NCBI GenBank assembly: GCA_934647945.1
Contig: CAKUFK010000005.1
Span: 66,089-130,088 of the forward strand
DNA: 64,000 bases
Direction of reading: 5' to 3'
Source: an uncultured Eubacteriales bacterium
Lineage (GTDB): Bacteria > Bacillota > Clostridia > Oscillospirales > Acutalibacteraceae
Shown here in pieces: positions 27,796 to 35,900 of this stretch. How positions within the stretch are numbered: position 1 is the first letter of the stretch; each line of letters begins with the position of its first letter. The position numbers and the translations under genes were made by a program. The notes beneath the pieces are model-generated. The model made no database searches. It was not told the DNA's origin and saw nothing but the letters and a program-made list of their open reading frames with translations.

Positions 27796-28557
27796 ATGAG
27801 CGGCAGCCCGACCGTCTTCAAACGAATGGAACTGAAATACCGCCTGAGTGCCGTCCGGTTCCGTCCGTTCCTCGCCGCGCTGCGGGAGTATGCGGAGCCC
27901 GACGCCTACGGGCAATACACCATTGGAAGCCTGTACTACGACACGCCGGCCTACGACCTGATCCGTGCCAGCCTGGAAAAGCCGGTATATAAGGAGAAAC
28001 TGAGGCTGCGCGGATATGGCATCCCAAAAGCGTCCGATACGGTCTACCTGGAGCTGAAAAAGAAATATAAAGGGGAGGTGTTCAAACGGCGGGTACCTCT
28101 TCCCTTGGAAACGGCCGCACGCTATATGCGTACAGGAGAAAAACCCCATCCCTCCTGCCAGGTGCTCGAGGAAATCGACTGGTTTACCCGATGCCGGCCC
28201 CTCCAGCCGGCGGCCTACCTCGCCTATGACCGGACGGCCCTCTTCGACAGGGCCGATCCCGGCGTGCGCATCACGTTCGACGAGCGGATCCGCTACCGCG
28301 CCGACCATCTCGACCTGTCCTTCGGAGACGAGGGCGCTCTCCTGTTCCCAGACGGCACCGTCGTCATGGAAATCAAGCTGCCGGGCTCCATGCCCCTGTG
28401 GCTCTCCCGCCTGCTCGATTCGTTTGCGCTCTATCCTGTATCGGTCTCCAAATACGGCACCTGCTACCGGGAACACCTGTTCCCGGAATCCACCAAGGAA
28501 GGAAGGATCCCTTTATGTTCGACACGTTTGCCGGAAGCATCCTCCAAAGCGGGCTGA
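27796..28557 (+). CDS. VTC-domain polyphosphate polymerase-like protein
   Basis: A 253-residue protein of the VTC/triphosphate-tunnel fold. It shows RMELKYRLS at the N-terminus, GSLYYDTPAYD, KEKLRLRGYG, VYLELKKKYKG (tunnel Lys/Glu residues), a central YDRTAL, and EIKLPG near the end. Eukaryotic VTC4 makes polyphosphate from ATP. Bacterial members occur with DUF4956 and CotH-type genes and are poorly studied. First gene of a three-gene unit. It overlaps the next gene by 43 bp. Confidence 0.8.
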   Translation: MSGSPTVFKRMELKYRLSAVRFRPFLAALREYAEPDAYGQYTIGSLYYDTPAYDLIRASLEKPVYKEKLRLRGYGIPKASDTVYLELKKKYKGEVFKRRVPLPLETAARYMRTGEKPHPSCQVLEEIDWFTRCRPLQPAAYLAYDRTALFDRADPGVRITFDERIRYRADHLDLSFGDEGALLFPDGTVVMEIKLPGSMPLWLSRLLDSFALYPVSVSKYGTCYREHLFPESTKEGRIPLCSTRLPEASSKAG

Positions 28558-29192
28558 CCCCAGTGCTGTTCCTCATCTGTACCGCGGTTTCCTTGCTGCT
28601 GGGACTGGGGACGGCTCTGATTTATATGCACCGCAGCCACTACTCCAAGAGCTTTGTGATTACCCTGGCGCTGCTGCCCGCCATGGTGCAGCTGGTCATC
28701 ATGCTGGTCAACGGCAATCTCGGCACCGGGGTAGCCGTGGCAGGGGCTTTCAGTCTCATCCGTTTCCGTTCGGTTCCGGGCAGTGCCAAGGAAATCGGCT
28801 GCATCTTTTTCGCCATGGCGATCGGCCTGGCCACCGGCATGGGGTATCTGCTGTTCGGGTTCCTGTTTTTCCTGGTGGTGGGGGCGGCGCTGCTGCTGCT
28901 CAACGCCACCAGGTTCGGTGAATCCCGCCAGGGGGATAGCCTGCTGCGGATCGTGATTCCGGAAAGTTTGGATTATGAGGGGCTATTCGATGATCTGTTC
29001 GATCAATACACCCAAGCGGCGGAGCTCATCCGGGTAAAGACCACCAACATGGGCAGCCTTTATGAGCTGACCTATCAGGTGCGCCTGAAGTCCCCCGCCG
29101 CGCAGAAGGCATTTCTTGACGAGCTGCGTTGCCGCAATGGGAATCTGACCATTTCCTGCGGCAGGCTGGCATCCGACCGGGAAGAATTGTGA
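28515..29192 (+). CDS. DUF4956 membrane protein
   Basis: A 225-residue protein. Four hydrophobic segments fill residues 8-135, with the conserved stretch GTGVAVAGAFSLIRFRSVPGSAKEI typical of DUF4956. A soluble domain of about 85 residues, probably cytoplasmic, follows. DUF4956 genes regularly follow VTC genes. The pair may form a membrane polyphosphate or phosphotransfer complex, which is an inference. The start at 28515 follows GGAAGGATCC. Confidence 0.8.
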   Translation: MFDTFAGSILQSGLTPVLFLICTAVSLLLGLGTALIYMHRSHYSKSFVITLALLPAMVQLVIMLVNGNLGTGVAVAGAFSLIRFRSVPGSAKEIGCIFFAMAIGLATGMGYLLFGFLFFLVVGAALLLLNATRFGESRQGDSLLRIVIPESLDYEGLFDDLFDQYTQAAELIRVKTTNMGSLYELTYQVRLKSPAAQKAFLDELRCRNGNLTISCGRLASDREEL

Positions 29193-29207
29193 CGGGAGGG
29201 CTTTTTG

Positions 29208-31133
29208 ATGCGGATACGGAAACAAATGGGCGCCGCGCTGCTTCTGGCGTTTGCTGTTGCCCTGGCGGGCTGCAAGCGGGGCGGGAACGCTTCCTCAGAC
29301 GGGGCCGGCTCCGGCGGGATAACGGGGACTGCGTCCGGAAACGCGTCCGGCGGTACCGTCTCGGTGGATCCCGAGCGGTACACGGACGAGGATCTGGACG
29401 ATCAGTGGGCGGAAGAGGCGGCGACTGTCGTCTCCCTTGACGGCAGCGCGTTTTCGATTTCGGGGCCGGGCGCAGCGGCGGCCGGGAAGGTATTGACGAT
29501 TTCCAAAGACGGTATCTATGTCCTCCAGGGAACCCTGACCGACGGCCAGGTGGTAGTGGAGGCAGGCAAGGAGGCTACCGTGAAGCTGGTCCTAGACGGG
29601 GCCGACCTGAGCTGCCAGGACGGCGCGCCGCTCTACATCAAAGAGGCCGGCCGCGTTACCCTCACCCTGGCGGACGGCACTGTAAACGCCCTGACCGATG
29701 CCGAGACCTACACCTACGCGGCCGGAGAGGACGAACCGAACGCCGCGCTGTTCAGCAAAGAGGATCTGACCATCAACGGCACCGGCTCGCTGACGGTAAC
29801 CGGGCGCTACAACAACGGGATCGCCTCCAAGGACGACCTTGTGATCGTGGACGGCAGCATCACCGTCAACGCGGCCCATGACGGGATCCGCGGCAAGGAT
29901 TCCATCAGCGTGCGCGGCGGGACGATTACGGTCACGGCCGGCGGGGACGGCCTCAAAGCCAACAACGACACCGATGCGGACAAAGGCTGGATCGCACTCG
30001 ACGGCGGCGTCTTTACTATTGAGGCGGGAAACGATGGCATCCAGGCCGAGACGGCCCTCGTCGTGGCGGGCGGCAGTTACCAAATCATCAGCGGCGGCGG
30101 GAGCGCTGCGGTGAGTAAAACGGATAACGGTGGCATACCCGGCTGGGATTTCCGGCCGGGAGGGACGCAGACCACCACCGCCGACACCGAGAGCTATAAA
30201 GGGGTGAAAGCAGGCACCTCTCTCACTCTGCAGGGCGGCACGTTTGTCATTGACGCCGCGGACGACGCCCTGCATGCCAACGGGGATGTCACTGTAAGCG
30301 ACGGCTCCTACGACCTGTCCACAGGAGACGACGGGGTGCATGCCGACGGGATCCTTTCCATCTCCGGGGGTACCGTGGTGGTGAGAACGAGCTATGAAGG
30401 GCTCGAGGGTACAGATGTGAGCATCTCGGGTGGGGATATCCAGGTCAAGGCATCCGATGATGGTATCAACGCCGCGGGCGGCAGCGACACCGGTGAGGCC
30501 GGTGGCTGGCGAGGCCCCGACAGCTTTCAGTCGGGGGGCAATCATACCGTCTCCATTTCGGGCGGCACCGTCGTGATCGATGCGGACGGCGACGGGCTGG
30601 ATTCCAACGGGAGCCTCACCATCTCCGGGGGCCTTGTCCTGGTCAGCGGCCCGACTAACAGCGGAAACGGGGCGCTTGACTACGACGGCTCCTGCACGGT
30701 GACGGGAGGCGTCCTGATTGCCGCCGGCAGCGCAGGTATGGCCCAAGCGCCCGGGTCTTCCTCGACGCAAGCGGTTCTGATGATCACCTATACCTCCACG
30801 CAGCCGGCGGGTACGCTGATCGGGCTGACCGATGCAAAGGGCGGCCTTACGGCGGCCTTTTCCCCGGCGAAGGCCTACCAGTCGGTGATTATCTGCACCC
30901 CCACGCTGAGTCAAGGGGAACGCTATACCCTATACAGCGGCGGCACCTGCAGCGGAGGAGACATCAGCGGGTATGCGGCGTCCGGCACCCTGTCGGGTTC
31001 GGCCGAGCTCTCGACCGTCACCCTCTCCGGCGTTGTCACCAGCGTGCGCAGCGACGGCTCGGCTGCCGGTGGGGCAGGCGGTGGCATGGCTCCCGGAGGG
31101 GGCGGCGGCTTCGGAGGCCGTCCCGGACGGTAA
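29208..31133 (+). CDS. Cthe_2159-like carbohydrate-binding lipoprotein
   Basis: A 641-residue surface lipoprotein. The lipobox is LAGC (Cys near 23), then a Gly/Ser linker, then a long right-handed beta-helix-like region of repeating blocks such as GDGLKANNDTD, NDGIQAETALVVAGG, DDALHANGDVTVSDG, DDGVHADGILSISGG and DGDGLDSNGSLTISGG. This is the pattern of the Cthe_2159 polygalacturonate-binding family. Asp-rich turns suggest bound Ca2+. The C-terminus is Gly-rich. It completes the VTC / DUF4956 unit. A CotH gene often found in such clusters is absent. Confidence 0.8.
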   Translation: MRIRKQMGAALLLAFAVALAGCKRGGNASSDGAGSGGITGTASGNASGGTVSVDPERYTDEDLDDQWAEEAATVVSLDGSAFSISGPGAAAAGKVLTISKDGIYVLQGTLTDGQVVVEAGKEATVKLVLDGADLSCQDGAPLYIKEAGRVTLTLADGTVNALTDAETYTYAAGEDEPNAALFSKEDLTINGTGSLTVTGRYNNGIASKDDLVIVDGSITVNAAHDGIRGKDSISVRGGTITVTAGGDGLKANNDTDADKGWIALDGGVFTIEAGNDGIQAETALVVAGGSYQIISGGGSAAVSKTDNGGIPGWDFRPGGTQTTTADTESYKGVKAGTSLTLQGGTFVIDAADDALHANGDVTVSDGSYDLSTGDDGVHADGILSISGGTVVVRTSYEGLEGTDVSISGGDIQVKASDDGINAAGGSDTGEAGGWRGPDSFQSGGNHTVSISGGTVVIDADGDGLDSNGSLTISGGLVLVSGPTNSGNGALDYDGSCTVTGGVLIAAGSAGMAQAPGSSSTQAVLMITYTSTQPAGTLIGLTDAKGGLTAAFSPAKAYQSVIICTPTLSQGERYTLYSGGTCSGGDISGYAASGTLSGSAELSTVTLSGVVTSVRSDGSAAGGAGGGMAPGGGGGFGGRPGR

Positions 31134-31145
31134 AGAAAAAAAGAT

Positions 31146-31176
31146 CCCCCGGCGTTTATAAAACGCCGGGGGTTTG
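31146..31176 (+). terminator. intrinsic terminator of the VTC operon
   Basis: Perfect stem CCCCCGGCGTTT / AAACGCCGGGGG with a short AT-rich loop, followed by TTTG. The same stem recurs at 31862-31890. Confidence 0.75.
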
Positions 31177-31436
31177 TATTTCCAGTCTGTCGCAACGGGC
31201 CGGGATTTGACATCTTGTTGATAGAATGTATACTATAGATGAGCACAAGTCTCCAGGAAAGGCATCCGTGCCGCCATCCTTCCGGCGGCGGACAGGGGAT
31301 GCGGCGAAAACCGTACATTTTCGAGTCCGTTGTCCGGAGGTGCCGGATCAGGAGCTTCCCCGCCCGTCTGCTTTTACGGCCTTCCTCGTCTCTCGGCGGA
31401 AGCTCAAGTTCATAAATAGAGAAAGGATTTCAACGT
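31177..31436 (+). promoter_or_regulatory. promoter and long leader of the small membrane protein
   Basis: TTGACA (31207-31212) and TATACT (31229-31234), 16 bp apart, begin a leader of about 195 nt. A CCGCC/GGCGG hairpin is visible near 31270-31292. I cannot assign the leader to a known riboswitch. Confidence 0.5.
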
Positions 31437-31820
31437 ATGAAAAAGAAAACCGTCATAATCGCCGTTCTGGTTTTCGCCCTTCTGGTCATCGCCTATATCG
31501 TAGCCAGTTTTTGCAGTATCCGGACAGTGGACGCGGATTCCCTCCAGGTCCTGTCCCGCAAAACGGAGGACGGCGTACTCTCGATGGACATCGGGATCGG
31601 CACCAGTTCCCATGTCCTGACGGGATATCGCTTCAGCCGGGAGACGGACGCCATTCGGGTTACCGTGAAAAAGGCCCCGGTCTGGTCGCTGTTTTTCTTT
31701 AAGTCCGCGCGGCTTACCGTTGAAATCCCTATCGAGCCCGGCCTGGAGCTTCCCGTCTATTTTACGGACGGGGAAAAGCAGGTCGCCGCACAGCTGCCGG
31801 ATGAAAGCCGGGAGCCCTGA
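31437..31820 (+). CDS. small single-pass membrane protein
   Basis: A 127-residue protein with one N-terminal membrane segment (VIIAVLVFALLVIAYIVASFC) and a C-terminal beta-rich domain of about 95 residues, probably outside the cell. I do not recognise the family. The general plan (short basic start, one segment, small beta domain) resembles the paralogue family at 43-45.6 kb, but I see no convincing sequence match. The ribosome site GAGAAAGGA is good. Confidence 0.7.
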   Translation: MKKKTVIIAVLVFALLVIAYIVASFCSIRTVDADSLQVLSRKTEDGVLSMDIGIGTSSHVLTGYRFSRETDAIRVTVKKAPVWSLFFFKSARLTVEIPIEPGLELPVYFTDGEKQVAAQLPDESREP

Positions 31821-31861
31821 GACGTGGTTCACGCAGAGCTGTAAGTCCCGGAGAAAGGCCA

Positions 31862-31890
31862 CCCCCCGGCGTTTATAAAACGCCGGGGGG
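31862..31890. terminator. second copy of the GGCGTTT hairpin
   Basis: The stem is CCCCCCGGCGTTT / AAACGCCGGGGGG, the same as at 31146-31172 with one more base pair. It lies between convergent genes at 31820 and 31907. Neither flank has a clear T run. Confidence 0.6.
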
Positions 31891-31906
31891 TGGTGTGTGC
31901 AGGGGA

Positions 31907-32722
31907 TTATTCCGCCTTGTCCGGATTCAGGGACAGGAGCAGGTCGGCGTCGCCGCCGTAATAGGTAGGCATATGGCCGTCCCATTTGTTGAGGAATTCC
32001 AGCTCGATGATGCTGTCGGTGAGGGCCTCATTCTTGATCCGCATGGCCTCGGCCTCGCCCTGGGCCTTGATGACGGCCTGTTCCGCCTCGGTCTTGATGC
32101 GTTCCAGATCGTATTTGGCTTTCAGGGCGTTCTGCTCCGCCACCTGTTTTTCTTCGATCGCCTTATCGAACGCCGCGCTGAAGGTCAGATCGATGATGTT
32201 CAGGCTGTCGACGAATATGTACTTGTCTTCGAGCCGTTTTTTGAGCATATCCTTGATCTGGGCGGAAATCTCGCTGCGGCGGGTGATCGTCTCCTCCGCA
32301 GTGTACTGGGATGTCACCGACTTGATGCACTCGGACACGGCCGGCGCGATGATGGTGTTCTCGTAGTTGAGGCTCAGATTTTTGTAGAGATCGTCGACAT
32401 TGGCCCCGTCCACCCGGTAGTTCACCGCAACATTGGTGGTGATGGACTGCATATCCTTGCTGGCCGAGGTTTCCCCTTCCACGGTGTACTTTTTCACCCG
32501 CGCGTCCACATGGACGATCCGCTGGGCAAAGGGGAGCTTGAAGTGGATCCCTTCGTTGAGAACCGTGTTGTCCACGGCGCCCATGGTGAGCTTGACACCC
32601 TTGTAACCCGCAGGTACGATGTCGAAGCAGCCGATGATGACGATCAGAGCCAGGATCACGCAGGGAACCAGGATGAGAAGCGGCTTGACAAAACGGGGCA
32701 TTCTTTTGTTCAATGCATTCAT
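31907..32722 (-). CDS. prohibitin-like SPFH/Band 7 protein
   Basis: A 271-residue protein. A membrane segment (LLILVPCVILALIVIIGCF) is followed by FDIVPAGYKGVKLTMGAVDN and the SPFH domain to about 200, then a charged helical region (EEKQVAEQNALKAKYDLERIKTEAEQAVIKAQGEAEA) typical of oligomerising prohibitins. The family scaffolds membrane microdomains and often interacts with membrane proteases. None is adjacent. A promoter lies upstream at 32753-32781. Confidence 0.88.
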   Translation of the reverse strand: MNALNKRMPRFVKPLLILVPCVILALIVIIGCFDIVPAGYKGVKLTMGAVDNTVLNEGIHFKLPFAQRIVHVDARVKKYTVEGETSASKDMQSITTNVAVNYRVDGANVDDLYKNLSLNYENTIIAPAVSECIKSVTSQYTAEETITRRSEISAQIKDMLKKRLEDKYIFVDSLNIIDLTFSAAFDKAIEEKQVAEQNALKAKYDLERIKTEAEQAVIKAQGEAEAMRIKNEALTDSIIELEFLNKWDGHMPTYYGGDADLLLSLNPDKAE

Positions 32723-32752
32723 TCCTTTTCAATAGATTAAGGCCTTGCCCTT

Positions 32753-32781
32753 ATCATACCGGAATCCCGGCAAAAGGTCAA
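32753..32781 (-). promoter_or_regulatory. promoter of the SPFH gene
   Basis: On the minus strand TTGACC (32776-32781) and TATGAT (32753-32758) are 17 bp apart, about 30 bp before the start codon. Confidence 0.55.
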
Positions 32782-32909
32782 AAGCCAAATTTCAGCGAAA
32801 AAGGAGAGCTAAACCCGATTTTAACCCGCTTTCCCAACCTACTGTTCCAGACGAAGCCGGTCGTGCCCCCCCGAATCCTGGCGAATGCGGGGTGCTTCCG
32901 GGACGGCAA

Positions 32910-32940
32910 CCGGGCCGCCTCCAGTTCGGAGGCGGCCCGG
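32910..32940 (-). terminator. GC-rich hairpin after the giant gene
   Basis: Stem CCGGGCCGCCTCC / GGAGGCGGCCCGG lies 17 bp beyond the stop codon. It has no clear T run on the minus strand, so termination by it is likely but not certain. Confidence 0.5.
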
Positions 32941-32956
32941 TTCTGTGCATCGGGGC

Positions 32957-35900
32957 TCAGATATGCTGTTTCGCGGTTTCCCACAACGCTATTTGGTTTT
33001 CGATCCGGGCGCGCTGCGTCGCCGTCACCCCGGAAAGCGACTGGCGAACCGTGGCCACTGTGGCGTTCACACGGTTGATGTTCGCGCTCGTGTACATCTG
33101 ATTGGCCGGAGCCGAATACCATACGACGCTTCTGGCCGTGCATTCGGCGCTGATGTCCTCCAGGCATTTGTAGTAGCCGTACATGGCGTCTGCGGCGCTG
33201 CCGTACAGCTTGCGGCAGGCATCCTTCAAAATCTGCTCGGAGGTCAGGCTGGCGTCCCACATCCCTTTGGACGCCACATACCAGAGCGGCCAGCGCAGAT
33301 CGTAGTCATCCTGGGTTTCATAGTACCCGGGCAGGGGCCCCTGGTCGTAATAGATATAATCGGCGCCGATGCTCTTCCAATACTGCTGATTCTGGATGGC
33401 GACCCGGCCCTGCACCCACGGGATATACTGCCACTCCGGCTTGGCAGCGGCTACGCAGTACCATTCCCAGATGCCGTAGTTCTCGCAGCCGGTTCTCGCC
33501 TGCCAGTTGGCCACGTTGTCCTTCCATGTGACCGTATAGGTATTGCCCGTTTCCGGATAATAAGAGGATCCCATGTTGAATCCACTCGATACCGGCTGAT
33601 ACATATTGGTTTCACGCGTGAACTGGATTTCCAGATTGGGTTCCATGGTGAAATTCCTGGTGGGAGCATAGAAATTTGCGAAGTAGCTGAGGACCGTCAG
33701 CTTTTTGTCGGGATATTTTTCGCCGACGATTGCCGCCACCCGGTTGGTAAAGGTGAGGATCTGGTCGGTTCTGGATCCCAGCGCCGCGCAGGCCGAGCAC
33801 TCGCACCAGCCTTCGTACCAGCCGTCGTTCGCCGCCAGGGTATACTGCGTGTAATCGGGGTTCCGGTCAAAAAATTGAATGACTTTGCCGGCGATTTCGG
33901 TGGCGAGAGCCTGATTGGAATAGCAATACTGCCACCAGTCCACGCCATAGGGGTTCCGCTGCCCGTTGATCAGGCAGAACCACTCTGGATGTGCGGAAAA
34001 ATAGCTTTCTCTGGAAACCAGGCTGGGAAGGCCGTGGCCGAAAAGCATCTTGTCCCCACCCTGATACCAGCGGGTCCCCATTTCACGGTTGGAATCGTAA
34101 ACCCGGTTTATCCGGTTGGTGAACTGCGGCGTATGCTCGATTTGATAGCTGCCGACGGAGATGCTGGAGACGTCGGGGATTTCCTCCCACAGCGCCTCCG
34201 GCCCGAACCAGCCGCAGCCAAGGGACTCCAAGAACATGGTGACCGCGTTGTAAGTCCCGGTGTAATTCCCGCAGTCATTGCCCATCAGGACCAGGCGGTT
34301 CCCCCGCGTCATCAAAAGCACCTTTTCGCTCTCCGGATATCCCGACAGGCGGGGCATACCCAGCCGGCGGGTATAGCGGGAATCGCCGACGAGGAGCAGA
34401 TTGCCGGTATGGACGGCGGTATCGTCCACGATCTCCAGACGGGTTCCGGTCATGTCGTATATGGTCTCCTGTAGGAATTCCGCCGCCTCCATCACTTTGG
34501 AGGGTGCGAACGCCGAGACGACGATTCGAGCGGGCTCACTCCCCGGGCCGACGACGGTCAGTGTCCCCGAGTTGGCCCCGTTTTGGGAAGGCGTCATCGT
34601 GACGATGTCCTGATAGCTGTCGATGACCGTATTGCCGGCCTCGTCCGCATAGGCGGCGGCCAGCTGCTGCAAAAGCGGGACATCGGCCGCCGTGATCGAA
34701 CCGTCGCCGTTCAGATCACCCGCCTGCAGAAAGACACCGGTGAAGGATTTGGTGCCGGCAATATGCGCCTGCATCTCGGTGACATCGGCCGCATTCACCA
34801 CGCCGTCCGCGTTCAGGTCGCCTTTGACCGCGACCGTATACTCGGACAGTTTCTGGCCGCCCCGGTTGTAAAGGGAAACCGTCATGCCGGTCGCGGTAAA
34901 TCCCGTGGTAACGGGTGCCGTCCCTTCGAACAGCTTGACCGTCCCATCGATGCCGGGATCGATATCCGCCAGGAAGTCCTCTGCCGCCGAGGAGGAAACC
35001 GCGGCGGAGATGATACCGCCCGAAACGGTATACCGCCCGCTTGTCATCGTGTAATCCCACTGCCTGCCGTCGAGCAAGACAAACCGGGAAACATGATCAT
35101 GCTTCTGGAGGCTCCATCCGCCCCGTTCACCAGCGATATCGGTCTGCGCCTCCAGCCCGTCGAAGGCCGGGTCGTCGGCGAGACTGTACAGGACTTCCCC
35201 TTTGTCGTTGGTGATTTCCAGGTCGGCAAAGGTGATTTTTCCGGCCGCATTCCAGCCGCCGAGAACAAACCGTCCGTCCCCGTATTCCGCCGTGATGGCG
35301 AGTGTCTCCCAATTTTTCGTGTTGCCTGTAAAGGTTTTGAAGCTGGCCCCCGCCGCGTTGCCGATATACACGTTGGCGTCGCTTCCGAGCGGGCTGAAGC
35401 CGTTGATTTTCATTTTTCCCGTCAGATGCAGGCGTCCGGCATCCTGCCACGCGGACGGGAAAACGAACTGCGCGGTCGGATTGGTGTCACTCGTGGACTC
35501 GATTACCAAGCTGCGTGCGGGATTGACCTTTGAGCGGACCTTGAATCCCGCCTCATCGTTGTAATTCTGAAAAATCCAGTAGCCCCGGCTTCCCAGCATA
35601 TCGACATTTGTGCCGATATTGTCAAAGTTCCGGTCCTCCGCCAGGGAATACAGCAGCGTCCCGTCCTGCTTGCGGATTTCCAGATCCGCCAGGATAAAGT
35701 CTCCCGATGCCTTCCAGCTGCCGAATATGTACCGTTCGTCGCTGTATGTGGCGGGGATGACCACCCGTTGGAATCCGTCGGTATCGGCATAATACGGCGT
35801 GAAGTAGTTCACACCCGGACTGTTATGAACCGAAAATCGGGCGTCGGAATTCTGCGGGCGGAAATTTTCCACCTTCAGGTATCCCGTCAGATAGATGGTC

